Assembly (NCBI GenBank): GCA_900545445.1
Contig: UQZH01000002.1
Location: 25,414-89,413, forward strand
Direction of reading: 5' to 3'
Origin: an uncultured Collinsella sp.
Lineage (GTDB): Bacteria > Actinomycetota > Coriobacteriia > Coriobacteriales > Coriobacteriaceae
Length of the DNA stretch: 64,000 nt
Each line of letters begins with the position of its first letter. Position 1 is the first letter of the stretch. This document shows positions 8,499-16,576 of the stretch, one piece after another. The translations under genes were made by a program, and so were the position numbers. The notes under the pieces are model-generated. The model was not told the DNA's origin, made no database searches, and was given only the letters and a program-made list of their open reading frames with translations.

Positions 8499-9023
8499 CT
8501 AATCATGGTATTCGCCGCGGTCCCACTTCTCGAGGAACTCGTCAAAGAAGTGCGGGTCAGCCTGAGCCTCGGCGTCGGCCTTATTGCAGGCATCGATCTT
8601 GGCGATCAGGGCATCGTGCTCGGGGGTCTTCTCGTAGGGCTCCTCCAGGAAGGCAAGCATGATATCGGCCATCAGGAACTCGCCGGTGATCTTGCCGCCA
8701 AAGCCCACGATGTTGGCGTTGAGCTCGCGACGAGCGTACAGGGCAGAGGTCATGTCGCGAACCAGGGCACAGCGGGCGCCGGGAACCTTGTTGACGGCGT
8801 TGGTGATGCCAATGCCGGTGCCGCACAGGGCCACGCCAAAGTCGGCCTTGCCGCTGGCAACAGCCTCGCCCACGGCCTTACCGTAGATGGGATAGTGCGT
8901 ACGGGTGTGGCTGTAGGTGCCGCAGTCGAGCACCTTGTAGCCAGCCTGCTCCAGGCGGTCGGCCAGATAGATCTTCTCGTCCGTAACGATATGGTCGCAA
9001 CCGATTGCGATGGTCTTCTTCAT
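8499..9023 (-). CDS. lacB: Galactose-6-phosphate isomerase subunit LacB
   Basis: 174 residues, the usual LacB length (about 171). With LacA it forms the isomerase that converts D-galactose-6-phosphate to D-tagatose-6-phosphate. The RpiB/LacAB fold is clear: start [16 protein letters not shown], then the [16 protein letters not shown] loop with its Cys, and the region [30 protein letters not shown] precedes the ATG. It lies 63 bp downstream of lacA. Substrate comes from the LacG enzymes encoded to the right. Confidence 0.93.
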   Translation of the reverse strand: MKKTIAIGCDHIVTDEKIYLADRLEQAGYKVLDCGTYSHTRTHYPIYGKAVGEAVASGKADFGVALCGTGIGITNAVNKVPGARCALVRDMTSALYARRELNANIVGFGGKITGEFLMADIMLAFLEEPYEKTPEHDALIAKIDACNKADAEAQADPHFFDEFLEKWDRGEYHD

Positions 9024-9086
9024 CAGAACGTCCTTTCGTCTGAATTCACAAGTTGAGGTAGAAGTTCGAGTTCTCGGTGGCTCTCG

Positions 9087-9515
9087 TTAGGCCATCTTGT
9101 TGAGCATGTCGACACGGATCTGGTGACGGCCGCCGGCGTACTGGGCGCGCAGGAACTCGCGGGCGATCTTCTTGGCGACCTCGGTGCCCACAACGCCCGG
9201 GCCCATGGTGACCATGCGCGAGCCGTTGTGCTCGCGGGTCATGTAGGCGGAACGCTCGTCGGAAATGTTGGCGACGACCATGCCCTTGATCTTGACGGCG
9301 GCCATATAGGAGCCGACGCCGTACTTATCGAATGCAAAGCCCTGGGAATCCTTGTGCTCCAGCAGGTCCTTGGCAACGGCGGTCGCGGAATCGACAAAGT
9401 CCGCGGCAGGGGTCTCGGAATAGTCGACGACCTCGTGACCGTCGGCGATGAGCATCTCCTTGATGGACTCCTTCATCGACATACCGTCGGCATCGGAAGC
9501 GATTACAACCCTCAT
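9087..9515 (-). CDS. lacA: Galactose-6-phosphate isomerase subunit LacA
   Basis: 142 residues, the normal length for LacA. Same fold as LacB but with the LacA pattern: MRVVIASDADGMSMKE at the start, then DKYGVGSYMAAVKIKGM and ISDERSAYMTREHNGSRM. It heads the minus-strand group lacA-lacB-lacX-lacC. AAGGAGG precedes the ATG. Upstream are two palindromic TGTTC/GAACA sites that probably bind the DeoR-type regulator encoded at 26344-27108. Confidence 0.93.
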   Translation of the reverse strand: MRVVIASDADGMSMKESIKEMLIADGHEVVDYSETPAADFVDSATAVAKDLLEHKDSQGFAFDKYGVGSYMAAVKIKGMVVANISDERSAYMTREHNGSRMVTMGPGVVGTEVAKKIAREFLRAQYAGGRHQIRVDMLNKMA

Positions 9516-9609
9516 GACATCCTCCTTGAGAGATACGCAGGTGCGTAGTTTCTGTTTGGAAGTGTTGAATCGCGTTCAGGTCCGGGCATCTGAATGTGCG
9601 GTTCTTCAC

Positions 9610-9685
9610 TGTTCATGTTTATTTGAACACATTCGAACAGTAACTGCAACAACTATTTGTTTATCTTTGTTCTTTTTTGAACAAA
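9610..9685 (-). promoter_or_regulatory. Candidate LacR (DeoR-type) operators before lacA
   Basis: Two palindromes: TGTTCATGTTTATTTGAACA (9610-9629), and TTTGTTC-6-GAACAAA (9666-9685). A further GAACAG lies between them. Lactic acid bacterial LacR sites have a similar TGTTTATTT...AACA look. Related half sites occur before lacF and before the DeoR gene. Binding is inferred from this recurrence. Confidence 0.55.
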
Positions 9686-9750
9686 TACCGTTCTCAGATG
9701 ATTGCTGACCGTTTGGACCAGGCGCGGACGTAGCGACCATGTGTTCAACA

Positions 9751-9788
9751 AACAAAAGGGCGGCCGAGAACTCGTCTCGGCCGCCCTT
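9751..9788 (-). terminator. Terminator of the membrane-protein gene
   Basis: A 14-bp stem (AAGGGCGGCCGAGA / TCTCGGCCGCCCTT) with a 5-base loop; on the minus strand it runs into TTGTTTGTTG. It follows the gene at 9823-10845 by 35 bp and insulates it from the lacA promoter region. Confidence 0.8.
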
Positions 9789-9822
9789 CTTACGGTTGAT
9801 CTTCCAAGGATCGCTTTGCCGC

Positions 9823-10845
9823 CTACTCAGACTGCCCGCTCTTCTTGGCATGTCTGGACGGAGCGCTCAAGAAACGACCCGTCAGATAGTTCGCGGGACC
9901 GGAGATATCGATCCCCAGTAGCACGTGTCCTAGCCACAGAAACGCCACGAGCACCAGCAGCGGGATAACACACGAGGTCACGATCATCACGATGACGCCT
10001 TCGATGAGGTCGGTCACCTGCTGCACGATCTCGTCGGTCATCTGCTTGGCACCACTGGTTACCGACGTAACAAGGCTCGATGCCCCATCGGTCAACTGCT
10101 CGAGCACGTTTTTGGACTCCGTGGCCTCGGATTTTTTCTTGTTCGATTTTGAGCTGGTCTCGGCTGACTTGTCCGTGGTGTCGGCTGCGTCCGCAGCCTT
10201 TTGCTCAGCTTGCTCAATACTTACGCGATACGTTTCATCGACCTTCTGCGACACCCATACGCTCGCGGGTACGAGCGCCATGCCGATCACGGCAACCACC
10301 AGCACGCGTGTCGCCACACGGCGCAGGACGGCGCTCGTACTCCAGCGCCCGTGAATGCCGAGCGACACCGCAAAGAGCACCAACGCAAACGGGATTAAGA
10401 TGCCTAAGCCAACCGACCACAAAATCGTGAGCAAATATTTCTCTAGGTATAGCACGGCAAGCACGATACCAAGGTTGCCTGAAAGCTGTGCGAGCTGCTC
10501 GGCGACCGGCGTTCCCGTATCACCAGGCAGCGCGGTAATGCCCGCAGACAGCGCCACGCACGAGGTCGTGAGCGCCAATACGTTACCTTTCTTTTGATCG
10601 ATGACCTCGATGGTAGAGTCCCAAGTTTTGGTATCGGCGAAATGCGGTCGCGCTACAAAGCCCGACAGCAACGCCAGCACCACGAGCGCAACGATGATAC
10701 CGATCTGCAGCTTTTTGTTTGCGCACACGACATCGGACAGGCTGGGCTGCAACTCTGTTACCGTCGTGTGCTCGGTTATCTGGACAGGACGCCCATGAGC
10801 CATCTCGTGCGCGCCTCTTTTTTGTATTGACCCGTTATCCGGCAT
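9823..10845 (-). CDS. Unknown multi-pass membrane protein
   Basis: 340 residues; I do not recognise the family. There are hydrophobic stretches at about 47-66, 120-165 (two helices), 178-197 and 285-315, so roughly five membrane segments. A charged, Ser/Lys/Glu-rich segment of about 60 residues (about 212-265) may be a coiled coil or a loop. GAGGAGGT lies 7 bases before the ATG at 10845. The gene sits alone, with its own terminator, between lacF and lacA and on the same strand. Nothing ties it to sugar uptake except its place. Confidence 0.6.
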   Translation of the reverse strand: MPDNGSIQKRGAHEMAHGRPVQITEHTTVTELQPSLSDVVCANKKLQIGIIVALVVLALLSGFVARPHFADTKTWDSTIEVIDQKKGNVLALTTSCVALSAGITALPGDTGTPVAEQLAQLSGNLGIVLAVLYLEKYLLTILWSVGLGILIPFALVLFAVSLGIHGRWSTSAVLRRVATRVLVVAVIGMALVPASVWVSQKVDETYRVSIEQAEQKAADAADTTDKSAETSSKSNKKKSEATESKNVLEQLTDGASSLVTSVTSGAKQMTDEIVQQVTDLIEGVIVMIVTSCVIPLLVLVAFLWLGHVLLGIDISGPANYLTGRFLSAPSRHAKKSGQSE

Positions 10846-10962
10846 TTGGATACCTCCTCAGTCCGGCGTTTAATGCGAAAGGAAGTATACCCACCGAGCA
10901 TAAATCGAACGGGAGGACGAACGGAGCGCACCAAGACTGTCCCCAATGACTATCTCCGGATG

Positions 10963-11030
10963 AGTTGCGGTGGAATAGGGATTGTTTTGTGCCCGCCGGC
11001 CCCTATTCAGTCCCTATTTCACCGTAACTT
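10963..11030. repeat. B-type inverted-repeat element, copy 1
   Basis: Arms AGTTGCGGTGGAATAGGGA and TCCCTATTTCACCGTAACT pair with two mismatches around an approximately 23-base middle. The flank at 10934-10951 (ACTGTCCCCAATGACT) is also shared, inverted, with the second copy near 54250-54338. No coding capacity. It lies in the gap before lacF's terminator side. Confidence 0.65.
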
Positions 11031-11103
11031 GAAGGAGAACAGAAAAAGCCCTGTCGCGGGTAGCGGCAGAGCTTTTGGAAGGGGACTTGGTTGTGCGGGC
11101 TCG

Positions 11104-11442
11104 TTAGGCGAGCTTGGCCTCGAGCTCGGCGATGCGCTTGTAGGCATCGATGGTAAAGCGGGCCTGCTTCTCCAGGATCATGGTGGTCATGAGAGTGTCC
11201 TGAGCGTGAGCCATGATGAAGGTCATCTCCATCTCGCCGCCGCCGGCCTCCTGCGAAAGCAGCTTGGTCTGCGTGTCGTGGGCACCGATGAGCGCATCGC
11301 TGGCATCCTTGTGCAGCTGCTCGGCCTTCTCAAAGTCACCCTCGCGAGCAGCATCGAGCGCTGCAAGCAGATCGGTCTGGGCGTCACCTGCGTATGCGAC
11401 AATCTCGAATCCAACCATCGAGATTTCTTCTTTGGTTGCCAT
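11104..11442 (-). CDS. lacF: PTS lactose/cellobiose-type IIA component
   Basis: 112 residues, the usual LacF size. It accepts phosphate from HPr on a histidine in the motif IMAHAQDTLMTT (His79) and passes it to the IIB domain of LacE. It is the only lactose-family IIA in the window, while three IICB proteins (LacE1-3) lack one, so it probably serves all three. AAAGGAACG precedes the ATG. It is transcribed away from its LacI neighbour and has GAACA-type candidate LacR sites upstream. Confidence 0.93.
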   Translation of the reverse strand: MATKEEISMVGFEIVAYAGDAQTDLLAALDAAREGDFEKAEQLHKDASDALIGAHDTQTKLLSQEAGGGEMEMTFIMAHAQDTLMTTMILEKQARFTIDAYKRIAELEAKLA

Positions 11443-11525
11443 GTTGCGTTCCTTTCACATATGAACCAATGGAGAGCATCGCGTCCGGGCATACGCGCTG
11501 CGTTGTGTATGACAGAAACAATAAC

Positions 11526-11630
11526 ATTCAAACAAAAAAGAACAGCGCAAAACGTAATTTCGAGCTATGAACGGTCACTTTTCGCCTGTGAACGGTTTTT
11601 AAACCAATCTGAACAATATCGAACACAATT
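11526..11630 (-). promoter_or_regulatory. Candidate LacR sites before lacF
   Basis: ATTCAAACAAAAAAGAACAG (11526-11545) and TGAACAATATCGAACACAAT (about 11609-11629) share the GAACA/AAACA half sites seen before lacA and the DeoR-type gene. The first closely resembles ATTCAAACAGTAACGAACAA before that regulator gene. Function is inferred. Confidence 0.4.
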
Positions 11631-11656
11631 AGCGGCAACCCAAACAGACCTGCGCC

Positions 11657-12661
11657 CTAGCGTACATCGCGCACCGTATCGCCCTCGACGAGCACGCCCG
11701 GAAACAGCATGTGCTCCACACCGGGTGCAACGCCCTCGGCGCCGGCAATCTTGTCGACCGCCCACATGCCGACGCGCTTGTTGTCAAAGCGCACCGTAGT
11801 CAGGCGACAATCGGGCACGATATCGCCCAGGCTGTCGTCAACACCCGCCACGCTCACGTCCTCGGGCACGCGCTTTCCGCGCGACTCGAGTCCGCGAATG
11901 CAGCCGTAGGCCATGGCGTCGTTGGAGGCATAGATGGCAGTACAGGTCGGATCATCCGCCAGGGCCTGACCTGCGGCATATCCGCTCTGCGCCGTCCAAT
12001 CGCCACGGATAAGTCGCGGTGGCTCAATGCCATGCGCGCGCAATGTCTCGCGCCAGCCTTCCTCGCGCCGCATGCCCGAAAGCGAGCGCTCGGGACACGA
12101 GACAAAATGCACGGTCTTGTGCCCCCGCTCCAGCAAGTACTCGACCACCTGGCGCGAGCAATCGAACTGGTCGTTATCGACCGTTGAACAGAGCGGGTGC
12201 TCCAACATCGTAACGAGCACCGTCTGCATGCCGGGCAGCGGCTCGAAAGTGCCAAAATCCGCCGGCATGCGATTCATGATCACAACCATACCGTCCACTG
12301 GCAGTGCGCTCATGCGTGACGATGCGCTCTCGAGGGTATACGGATTCCCGTCTACTTTAGTGAGGGTGATGGCATAGCCGTGCTTATCGGCGGCGGCGGC
12401 AAAGCCCTCCATACGGTCGAGGTTGCCAGTACCGGTAATGTTGAACATGGCGACGCCGACGGTCTTAAACTTGCCGCGGCGCAGCGATCGACCGGCAAAA
12501 TTGGGGCGATACCCCAGCTCGCGCATGGCGGCACGCACGCGTTCCTTGGTCTCGGGGCGCACGCTGGGCGAATCGTGCACGGTGCGCGAGACCGTCTGCT
12601 CCGAGACGCCCGCGAGGCGCGCTACGTCTTTGACGGATACCGATTTTTTAACAGCGGCCAT
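11657..12661 (-). CDS. LacI-family transcriptional regulator (cassette 1, R2)
   Basis: 334 residues. The HTH is at about residues 9-32 with recognition helix SEQTVSRT, hinge LGYRPNFAGRSLR, effector-domain motifs VDGMVVIMNRMPADF, YASNDAMAYG and VAGVDDSLGD. It is divergent from lacE1-lacG1. Three copies of an ATGTTAACGTTGCCAT-type site lie between them, one directly before its own start codon, so it probably controls both itself and the cassette. It is a paralog of R1, R3 and R4 but has different residues at the specificity positions of the recognition helix. Confidence 0.9.
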   Translation of the reverse strand: MAAVKKSVSVKDVARLAGVSEQTVSRTVHDSPSVRPETKERVRAAMRELGYRPNFAGRSLRRGKFKTVGVAMFNITGTGNLDRMEGFAAAADKHGYAITLTKVDGNPYTLESASSRMSALPVDGMVVIMNRMPADFGTFEPLPGMQTVLVTMLEHPLCSTVDNDQFDCSRQVVEYLLERGHKTVHFVSCPERSLSGMRREEGWRETLRAHGIEPPRLIRGDWTAQSGYAAGQALADDPTCTAIYASNDAMAYGCIRGLESRGKRVPEDVSVAGVDDSLGDIVPDCRLTTVRFDNKRVGMWAVDKIAGAEGVAPGVEHMLFPGVLVEGDTVRDVR

Positions 12662-12675
12662 AGGTCGATCTTTCT

Positions 12676-12691
12676 ATGTCAACGATGCCAT
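12676..12691. promoter_or_regulatory. LacI-type operator, R2-proximal
   Basis: ATGTCAACGATGCCAT, 14 bp upstream of the R2 start codon. Matches the other two sites of this gap in 14 of 16 bases. Its position suits autorepression. Confidence 0.6.
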
Positions 12692-12820
12692 TGGTGGCAC
12701 CTTGCGCAGTCATTTTTAACGCCTTCAAGTATATCCAACGCCTCCCCCACCATACGCTCACCACCCAAAACCTACCGTTCACCGACATTTTTGCTTCCCC
12801 GAACGGCTTTTGTCGACCAA

Positions 12821-12956
12821 ATGTTAACGTTGCCATTGCGCAAATACAGAGCCACCGGGCGGCTCAAACGTTTACGCATAAGGAATCGACGGTTCGCAGG
12901 CACAGGAACCACCGGTTCGCGTCTTTTTTTGTGTCGCAAAATGGCAACGTCAACAT
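12821..12956. promoter_or_regulatory. Two LacI-type operators before lacE1
   Basis: ATGTTAACGTTGCCAT (12821-12836) and, inverted, ATGGCAACGTCAACAT (12941-12956, whose complement is ATGTTGACGTTGCCAT). They are 120 bp apart and of opposite orientation. The second ends 62 bp before the lacE1 start. R2 is the natural ligand. Confidence 0.65.
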
Positions 12957-13018
12957 TTTGGCAACCGAACGCCAAAAGCTACCATCGTTGCTAACCCACC
13001 GACTCTTAGGAGCATTGC

Positions 13019-14794
13019 ATGGAGCAACTCATCGCCATCATCGAAAAGGGCCAGCCCTTTTTCAACGCGATCGCCCGCAACAAGTACCTCAAGGCGATCC
13101 GCGACGGCTTTATCTCCGTCATCCCCATCATCATCTTCTCGTCCATCTTCTGCCTGGTAGCCTCGGTTCCCAACATCTGGGGTTTCTACTGGCCCGATGA
13201 CATCAACAACGCCCTGTGGAAGTGCTACAACTACTCCATGGGCATCCTGGCCATCGCCTGCGCCGCCACCACGGCCAAGCATTTCGCCGACGCTCAGAAC
13301 CGCGATCTGCCCAAGAACAACCAGATCAACTTTATCTCGTGCATGTGCGCGGCCATCATCGGCTTCTTGCTCCTTTCGAGCGACACCATTGCCACGGACG
13401 CCGCCAGCGGCTTCAACACTACCTACCTTGGTTCCAAAGGCCTGCTGACCGCTTTCATCGCTGCGTTTGTGACCGGCATCATCTACAAGTTCTTCATTAA
13501 GCGCAACATCACCGTCAAGATGCCCGAGCAGGTTCCGCCCAACATCTCGCAGACCTTTAAGGACATCATCCCCTTCTCCGTCTGCATCACCGTCTTTTGG
13601 GTCTTTGACATCGCCTTCCGCGCTGCTTTTGGCTTCTGCTTTGCCCAGGGCGTCATCCAGGTGTTCCAGCCCCTGTTCACCGCTGCCGACGGCTACATCG
13701 GCCTCGCTGTGATCTACGGCGCTATGAGCCTGTTCTGGTTCGTCGGCGTCCACGGCCCCTCGATCGTCGAGCCCGCCATCGCCGCCGCCCTCGTTGCCAA
13801 CATGACCGACAACCTGGCTGCGTTCCAGGCCGGCCAGCACGCTTCCGCTGTCCTGACCCAGGGTGCCCAGTACTTCGTCGTCTGCATGGGCGGCACCGGC
13901 GCCACGCTCGTCCTGGTCTTTATGTTCTGCTTCCTGGCCAAGTCTCAGGAGATGCGCGCCGTCGGTAAGGCCGCCATCGTCCCCGTCTGCTTTGCCGTCA
14001 ACGAGCCGCTGCTGTTCGCCGCGCCCATCGTGCTCAACCCCGTCTTCTTTGTCCCGTTTGTCTTTGCCCCGATCGCCAACATCTGGATCCTCAAGATCTT
14101 TATCGACTTCTTGGGCATGAACGGCTTTATGTACACCCTGCCTTGGACCGTCCCCGGCCCCATCGGCACCATCATGGGCCTGGGCTTCCAGCCGCTCGCT
14201 TTTGTGATGCTCGCCCTTATCCTGGTCGTCGACTTCGTTCTGTACTACCCGTTCTTCCGTGCCTATGACGCCCAGAAGTGCGCCGAGGAGGCCGAGATCT
14301 CCCAGGAGGAGCTCGCCGCCAAGAACGCCGAGAAGGCCGCCAAGCTCAACGATGCCTTCCAGGGCAAGGCTGACGCCAAGAGCGTTGCCGCCGGCGCTGC
14401 TGCCGAGGCCGTGAAGGCCGACTCCCCCGCCGCTTCCGCAGCACCCGCTGCCGAGACAACGACCGCCAGCGACCTCAACGGCAAGCGCGTGCTCGTGCTC
14501 TGCCAGGGCGGCGGAACCTCGGGCCTGCTCGCCAACGCGCTGGCCAAGGCCGCCAAGGAGCGCGGCATTAACCTCGAGACCGCTGCCGAGGCCTATGGCA
14601 ACCACGTGGACATGCTCCCCGACTTTGACCTGGTCGTCCTGGCCCCGCAGGCCGCAAGCTACCTGGCCGACCTGCAGAAGGACTGTGAGCGCGTGGGCAA
14701 CAAGTGCGTCGCCTGCCGTGGCAAGCAGTACATCGAGCTCTCCCAGAACGGCGACAAGTCTCTCGCCTTCGTGAGTGAGCAACTTTCGAAGTAA
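13019..14794 (+). CDS. lacE: PTS lactose-type IICB component (cassette 1)
   Basis: 591 residues, the size of a LacE fusion. The N-terminal IIC part (to about residue 425) has about ten membrane segments and the VGVHGPSIVEPA signature with His245. An Ala/Glu-rich linker follows. The C-terminal IIB domain carries the phosphocysteine in VLCQGGGTSG (Cys495). It imports and phosphorylates lactose or a related beta-galactoside, taking phosphate from LacF. TTAGGAGC precedes the ATG. It is co-directional with lacG1 66 bp downstream, with a hairpin between. LacE1 keeps a QGGGTSG loop where LacE2 and LacE3 have AGAGTSA. Confidence 0.92.
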   Translation: MEQLIAIIEKGQPFFNAIARNKYLKAIRDGFISVIPIIIFSSIFCLVASVPNIWGFYWPDDINNALWKCYNYSMGILAIACAATTAKHFADAQNRDLPKNNQINFISCMCAAIIGFLLLSSDTIATDAASGFNTTYLGSKGLLTAFIAAFVTGIIYKFFIKRNITVKMPEQVPPNISQTFKDIIPFSVCITVFWVFDIAFRAAFGFCFAQGVIQVFQPLFTAADGYIGLAVIYGAMSLFWFVGVHGPSIVEPAIAAALVANMTDNLAAFQAGQHASAVLTQGAQYFVVCMGGTGATLVLVFMFCFLAKSQEMRAVGKAAIVPVCFAVNEPLLFAAPIVLNPVFFVPFVFAPIANIWILKIFIDFLGMNGFMYTLPWTVPGPIGTIMGLGFQPLAFVMLALILVVDFVLYYPFFRAYDAQKCAEEAEISQEELAAKNAEKAAKLNDAFQGKADAKSVAAGAAAEAVKADSPAASAAPAAETTTASDLNGKRVLVLCQGGGTSGLLANALAKAAKERGINLETAAEAYGNHVDMLPDFDLVVLAPQAASYLADLQKDCERVGNKCVACRGKQYIELSQNGDKSLAFVSEQLSK

Positions 14795-14803
14795 GTAACG
14801 CCC

Positions 14804-14839
14804 AGGGCCAGCCGACCATCCAAGACCGGCTGGCCCTTC
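14804..14839 (+). other. Intercistronic hairpin lacE1/lacG1
   Basis: AGGGCCAGCCG pairs with CGGCTGGCCCT across a 12-base loop; only TTCGATTT follows, not a clean T-tract. It is placed between two genes of one cassette, so it may be an RNA-stability or partial-termination element rather than a full terminator. Confidence 0.55.
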
Positions 14840-14860
14840 GATTTAGACGATTGGATCATC

Positions 14861-16300
14861 ATGTCCGTTAATCCTGCTAGCGTCACCAACCCGCCCGCGC
14901 AGTTTCCCGAGGACTTTGTCTTTGGCGGCGCCACCGCTGCCTACCAGGTAGAGGGCGAGACCCGCACTCACGGTAAGGGCAAGGTTGCCTGGGACGACTT
15001 TCTGGAGGCCCAGGGGCGCTTCTCCCCCGATCCCGCTTCGGACTTCTACAACCAGTACCCCGTCGACCTGGAGCTGTGCGAGGAGTTCGGCATCAACGGC
15101 ATTCGCCTCTCCATCGCCTGGAGCCGCATCTTCCCCAACGGCACCGGCGAAATCAACCCCGAGGGCGTCCAGTTCTACCACGATCTCTTCGCCGAGTGCC
15201 ACAAGCACCACGTTGAGCCGTTCGTCACGCTGCATCACTTTGACACGCCGCTTCCCCTCTTTGAGAAGGGCGACTTCCTCAACCGCGAGACCATCGACGC
15301 CTTTGTGGACTTTGCCACCTTCTGCTTTAAGGAGTACGCCGACCAGGTGACCTACTGGTTCACCTTTAACGAGATCTGGGCCGACGCCTCCAACACCTAC
15401 ATCGAGGGCACCTTCCCCGGTGGCGTCAAGGCGCATCTGGCCGAGGCCTTCCAGTGCGAGCACAACATGATGCTCGCCCACGCCAAGGCCGTGCTGGCCT
15501 TCCACAACGGCGGCTTTAAGGGCAAAATCGGCGTCATCCAGTCGCTGGAGTTTAAGTACCCGCTCAACGAGAACGACCCCGCCGACATCAAAGCCGCCAA
15601 CAACGAGCACGTGCTGCAAAACCAGTTTTTGCTCGACGCGACGTTCCGCGGCGACTACGCGCCCGACACCCTCGAGTGCGCCAACCGCCTGGCCGCCGTC
15701 TCGGGCGGCACCATCGAGATCTTGGACGAGGATCTGGAAATCATGCGCGAGGCCGCGCTCTACAACGACTATCTGGGCGTTAACAACTATCAGTGCCGTT
15801 TTTTGAAGGCTTACGATGGCGAGAACGACCTGCACCACAACGGTACGGGCGAAAAGGGCACCGGCCGTTGGCGCGTCAAGGGCATTGGCGAGCATGTGAA
15901 CAAGCCTGGCATCCCCACCACCGACTGGGACTGGATCATCTATCCCGAGGGTCTGTTCGATCTGCTCGTCTACATTAAGCAGCGCTACCCCAACTACAAG
16001 CAGATCTTCATCACCGAGAACGGCATGGGCTACAAGGACCCCTACAAGGACGGTTTTGTGGACGACCAGCCGCGCATCGACTACATCGAGCAGCACCTGC
16101 GCTGGTTGCTCAAGGCCATGGAGGTGGGCGTCAACGTGGGCGGCTACTTCCTGTGGAGTCTGCAGGATCAGTTCTCCTGGACCAATGGCTACAACAAGCG
16201 TTACGGCTTCTTCTACGTTGACTTTGAAACCCAGAAGCGCACGCCCAAGGCAAGCGCCTACTGGTATAAGCACGTGGCGCAGACCCGTCGTCTGGACTAG
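14861..16300 (+). CDS. lacG: 6-phospho-beta-galactosidase, GH1 (cassette 1)
   Basis: 479 residues. Hydrolyses lactose-6-phosphate (from LacE) to galactose-6-phosphate and glucose. The GH1 acid/base Glu171 is in FTFNEIW and the nucleophile Glu386 in ITENGMGY. The phosphate-binding pattern S-x6-K-x-Y is present (SWTNGYNKRY). A Trp follows the Ser, as in Lactococcus LacG; 6-phospho-beta-glucosidases usually have a different residue there. The overall sequence follows LacG closely (VFGGATAAYQVEGETRTHGK at the start). The binding site before the ATG is weak, consistent with coupling to lacE1. Confidence 0.9.
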   Translation: MSVNPASVTNPPAQFPEDFVFGGATAAYQVEGETRTHGKGKVAWDDFLEAQGRFSPDPASDFYNQYPVDLELCEEFGINGIRLSIAWSRIFPNGTGEINPEGVQFYHDLFAECHKHHVEPFVTLHHFDTPLPLFEKGDFLNRETIDAFVDFATFCFKEYADQVTYWFTFNEIWADASNTYIEGTFPGGVKAHLAEAFQCEHNMMLAHAKAVLAFHNGGFKGKIGVIQSLEFKYPLNENDPADIKAANNEHVLQNQFLLDATFRGDYAPDTLECANRLAAVSGGTIEILDEDLEIMREAALYNDYLGVNNYQCRFLKAYDGENDLHHNGTGEKGTGRWRVKGIGEHVNKPGIPTTDWDWIIYPEGLFDLLVYIKQRYPNYKQIFITENGMGYKDPYKDGFVDDQPRIDYIEQHLRWLLKAMEVGVNVGGYFLWSLQDQFSWTNGYNKRYGFFYVDFETQKRTPKASAYWYKHVAQTRRLD

Positions 16301-16360
16301 CAGCTTGCGACGAGCGGTTGGCGGAATTGCACCGCCCACATAACCTGTCCCCATTTCTCA

Positions 16361-16404
16361 GCCGGGGGCGGCACGCCACACGGCGCGCCGCCCCCGACCT
16401 TTTT
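16361..16404 (+). terminator. Terminator after lacG1
   Basis: GCCGGGGGCGGC pairs with GCCGCCCCCGAC-type arm over a 14-base loop that can pair further, then CCTTTTTG. It ends the lacE1-lacG1 unit. Confidence 0.8.
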
Positions 16405-16420
16405 GGGCGGTTCGGGGTCC

Positions 16421-16485
16421 GTTTGTCTCAATCTGTAACATCTAGCCGAGTATTTCGACCCTACCTGTTACAGATTGAGACAAAC
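16421..16485. repeat. A-type inverted-repeat element, copy 1
   Basis: Perfect 20-base arms: GTTTGTCTCAATCTGTAACA and its exact complement, separated by 25 bases beginning TCTAGCCGAG. It lies in the convergent gap between lacG1 and the R3 gene, in tandem with copy 2. Confidence 0.85.
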
Positions 16486-16506
16486 GGGATCGCCCTTTCT
16501 GAAAAA

Positions 16507-16566
16507 TCTCAATCTGTAACACGTAGCCCACTTTTGACCGTCTACCTGTTACAGATCGAGACAAAC
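16507..16566. repeat. A-type inverted-repeat element, copy 2
   Basis: TCTCAATCTGTAACA, then a spacer with the same TAGCC core, then TGTTACAGATCGAGACAAAC. Arms differ at one base. It is 21 bp from copy 1 in the same orientation and ends 10 bp before the R3 stop codon. Confidence 0.8.
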
Positions 16567-16576
16567 GGAGTAGGAC

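Noticed and set aside
14861..16300. Calling the three GH1 enzymes 6-phospho-beta-glucosidases
   Set aside because: All three have the S-W pair in the S-x6-K-x-Y phosphate site and overall similarity to Lactococcus LacG, and lacAB and lacC are next door. Minor activity on gluco-configured substrates is still possible.
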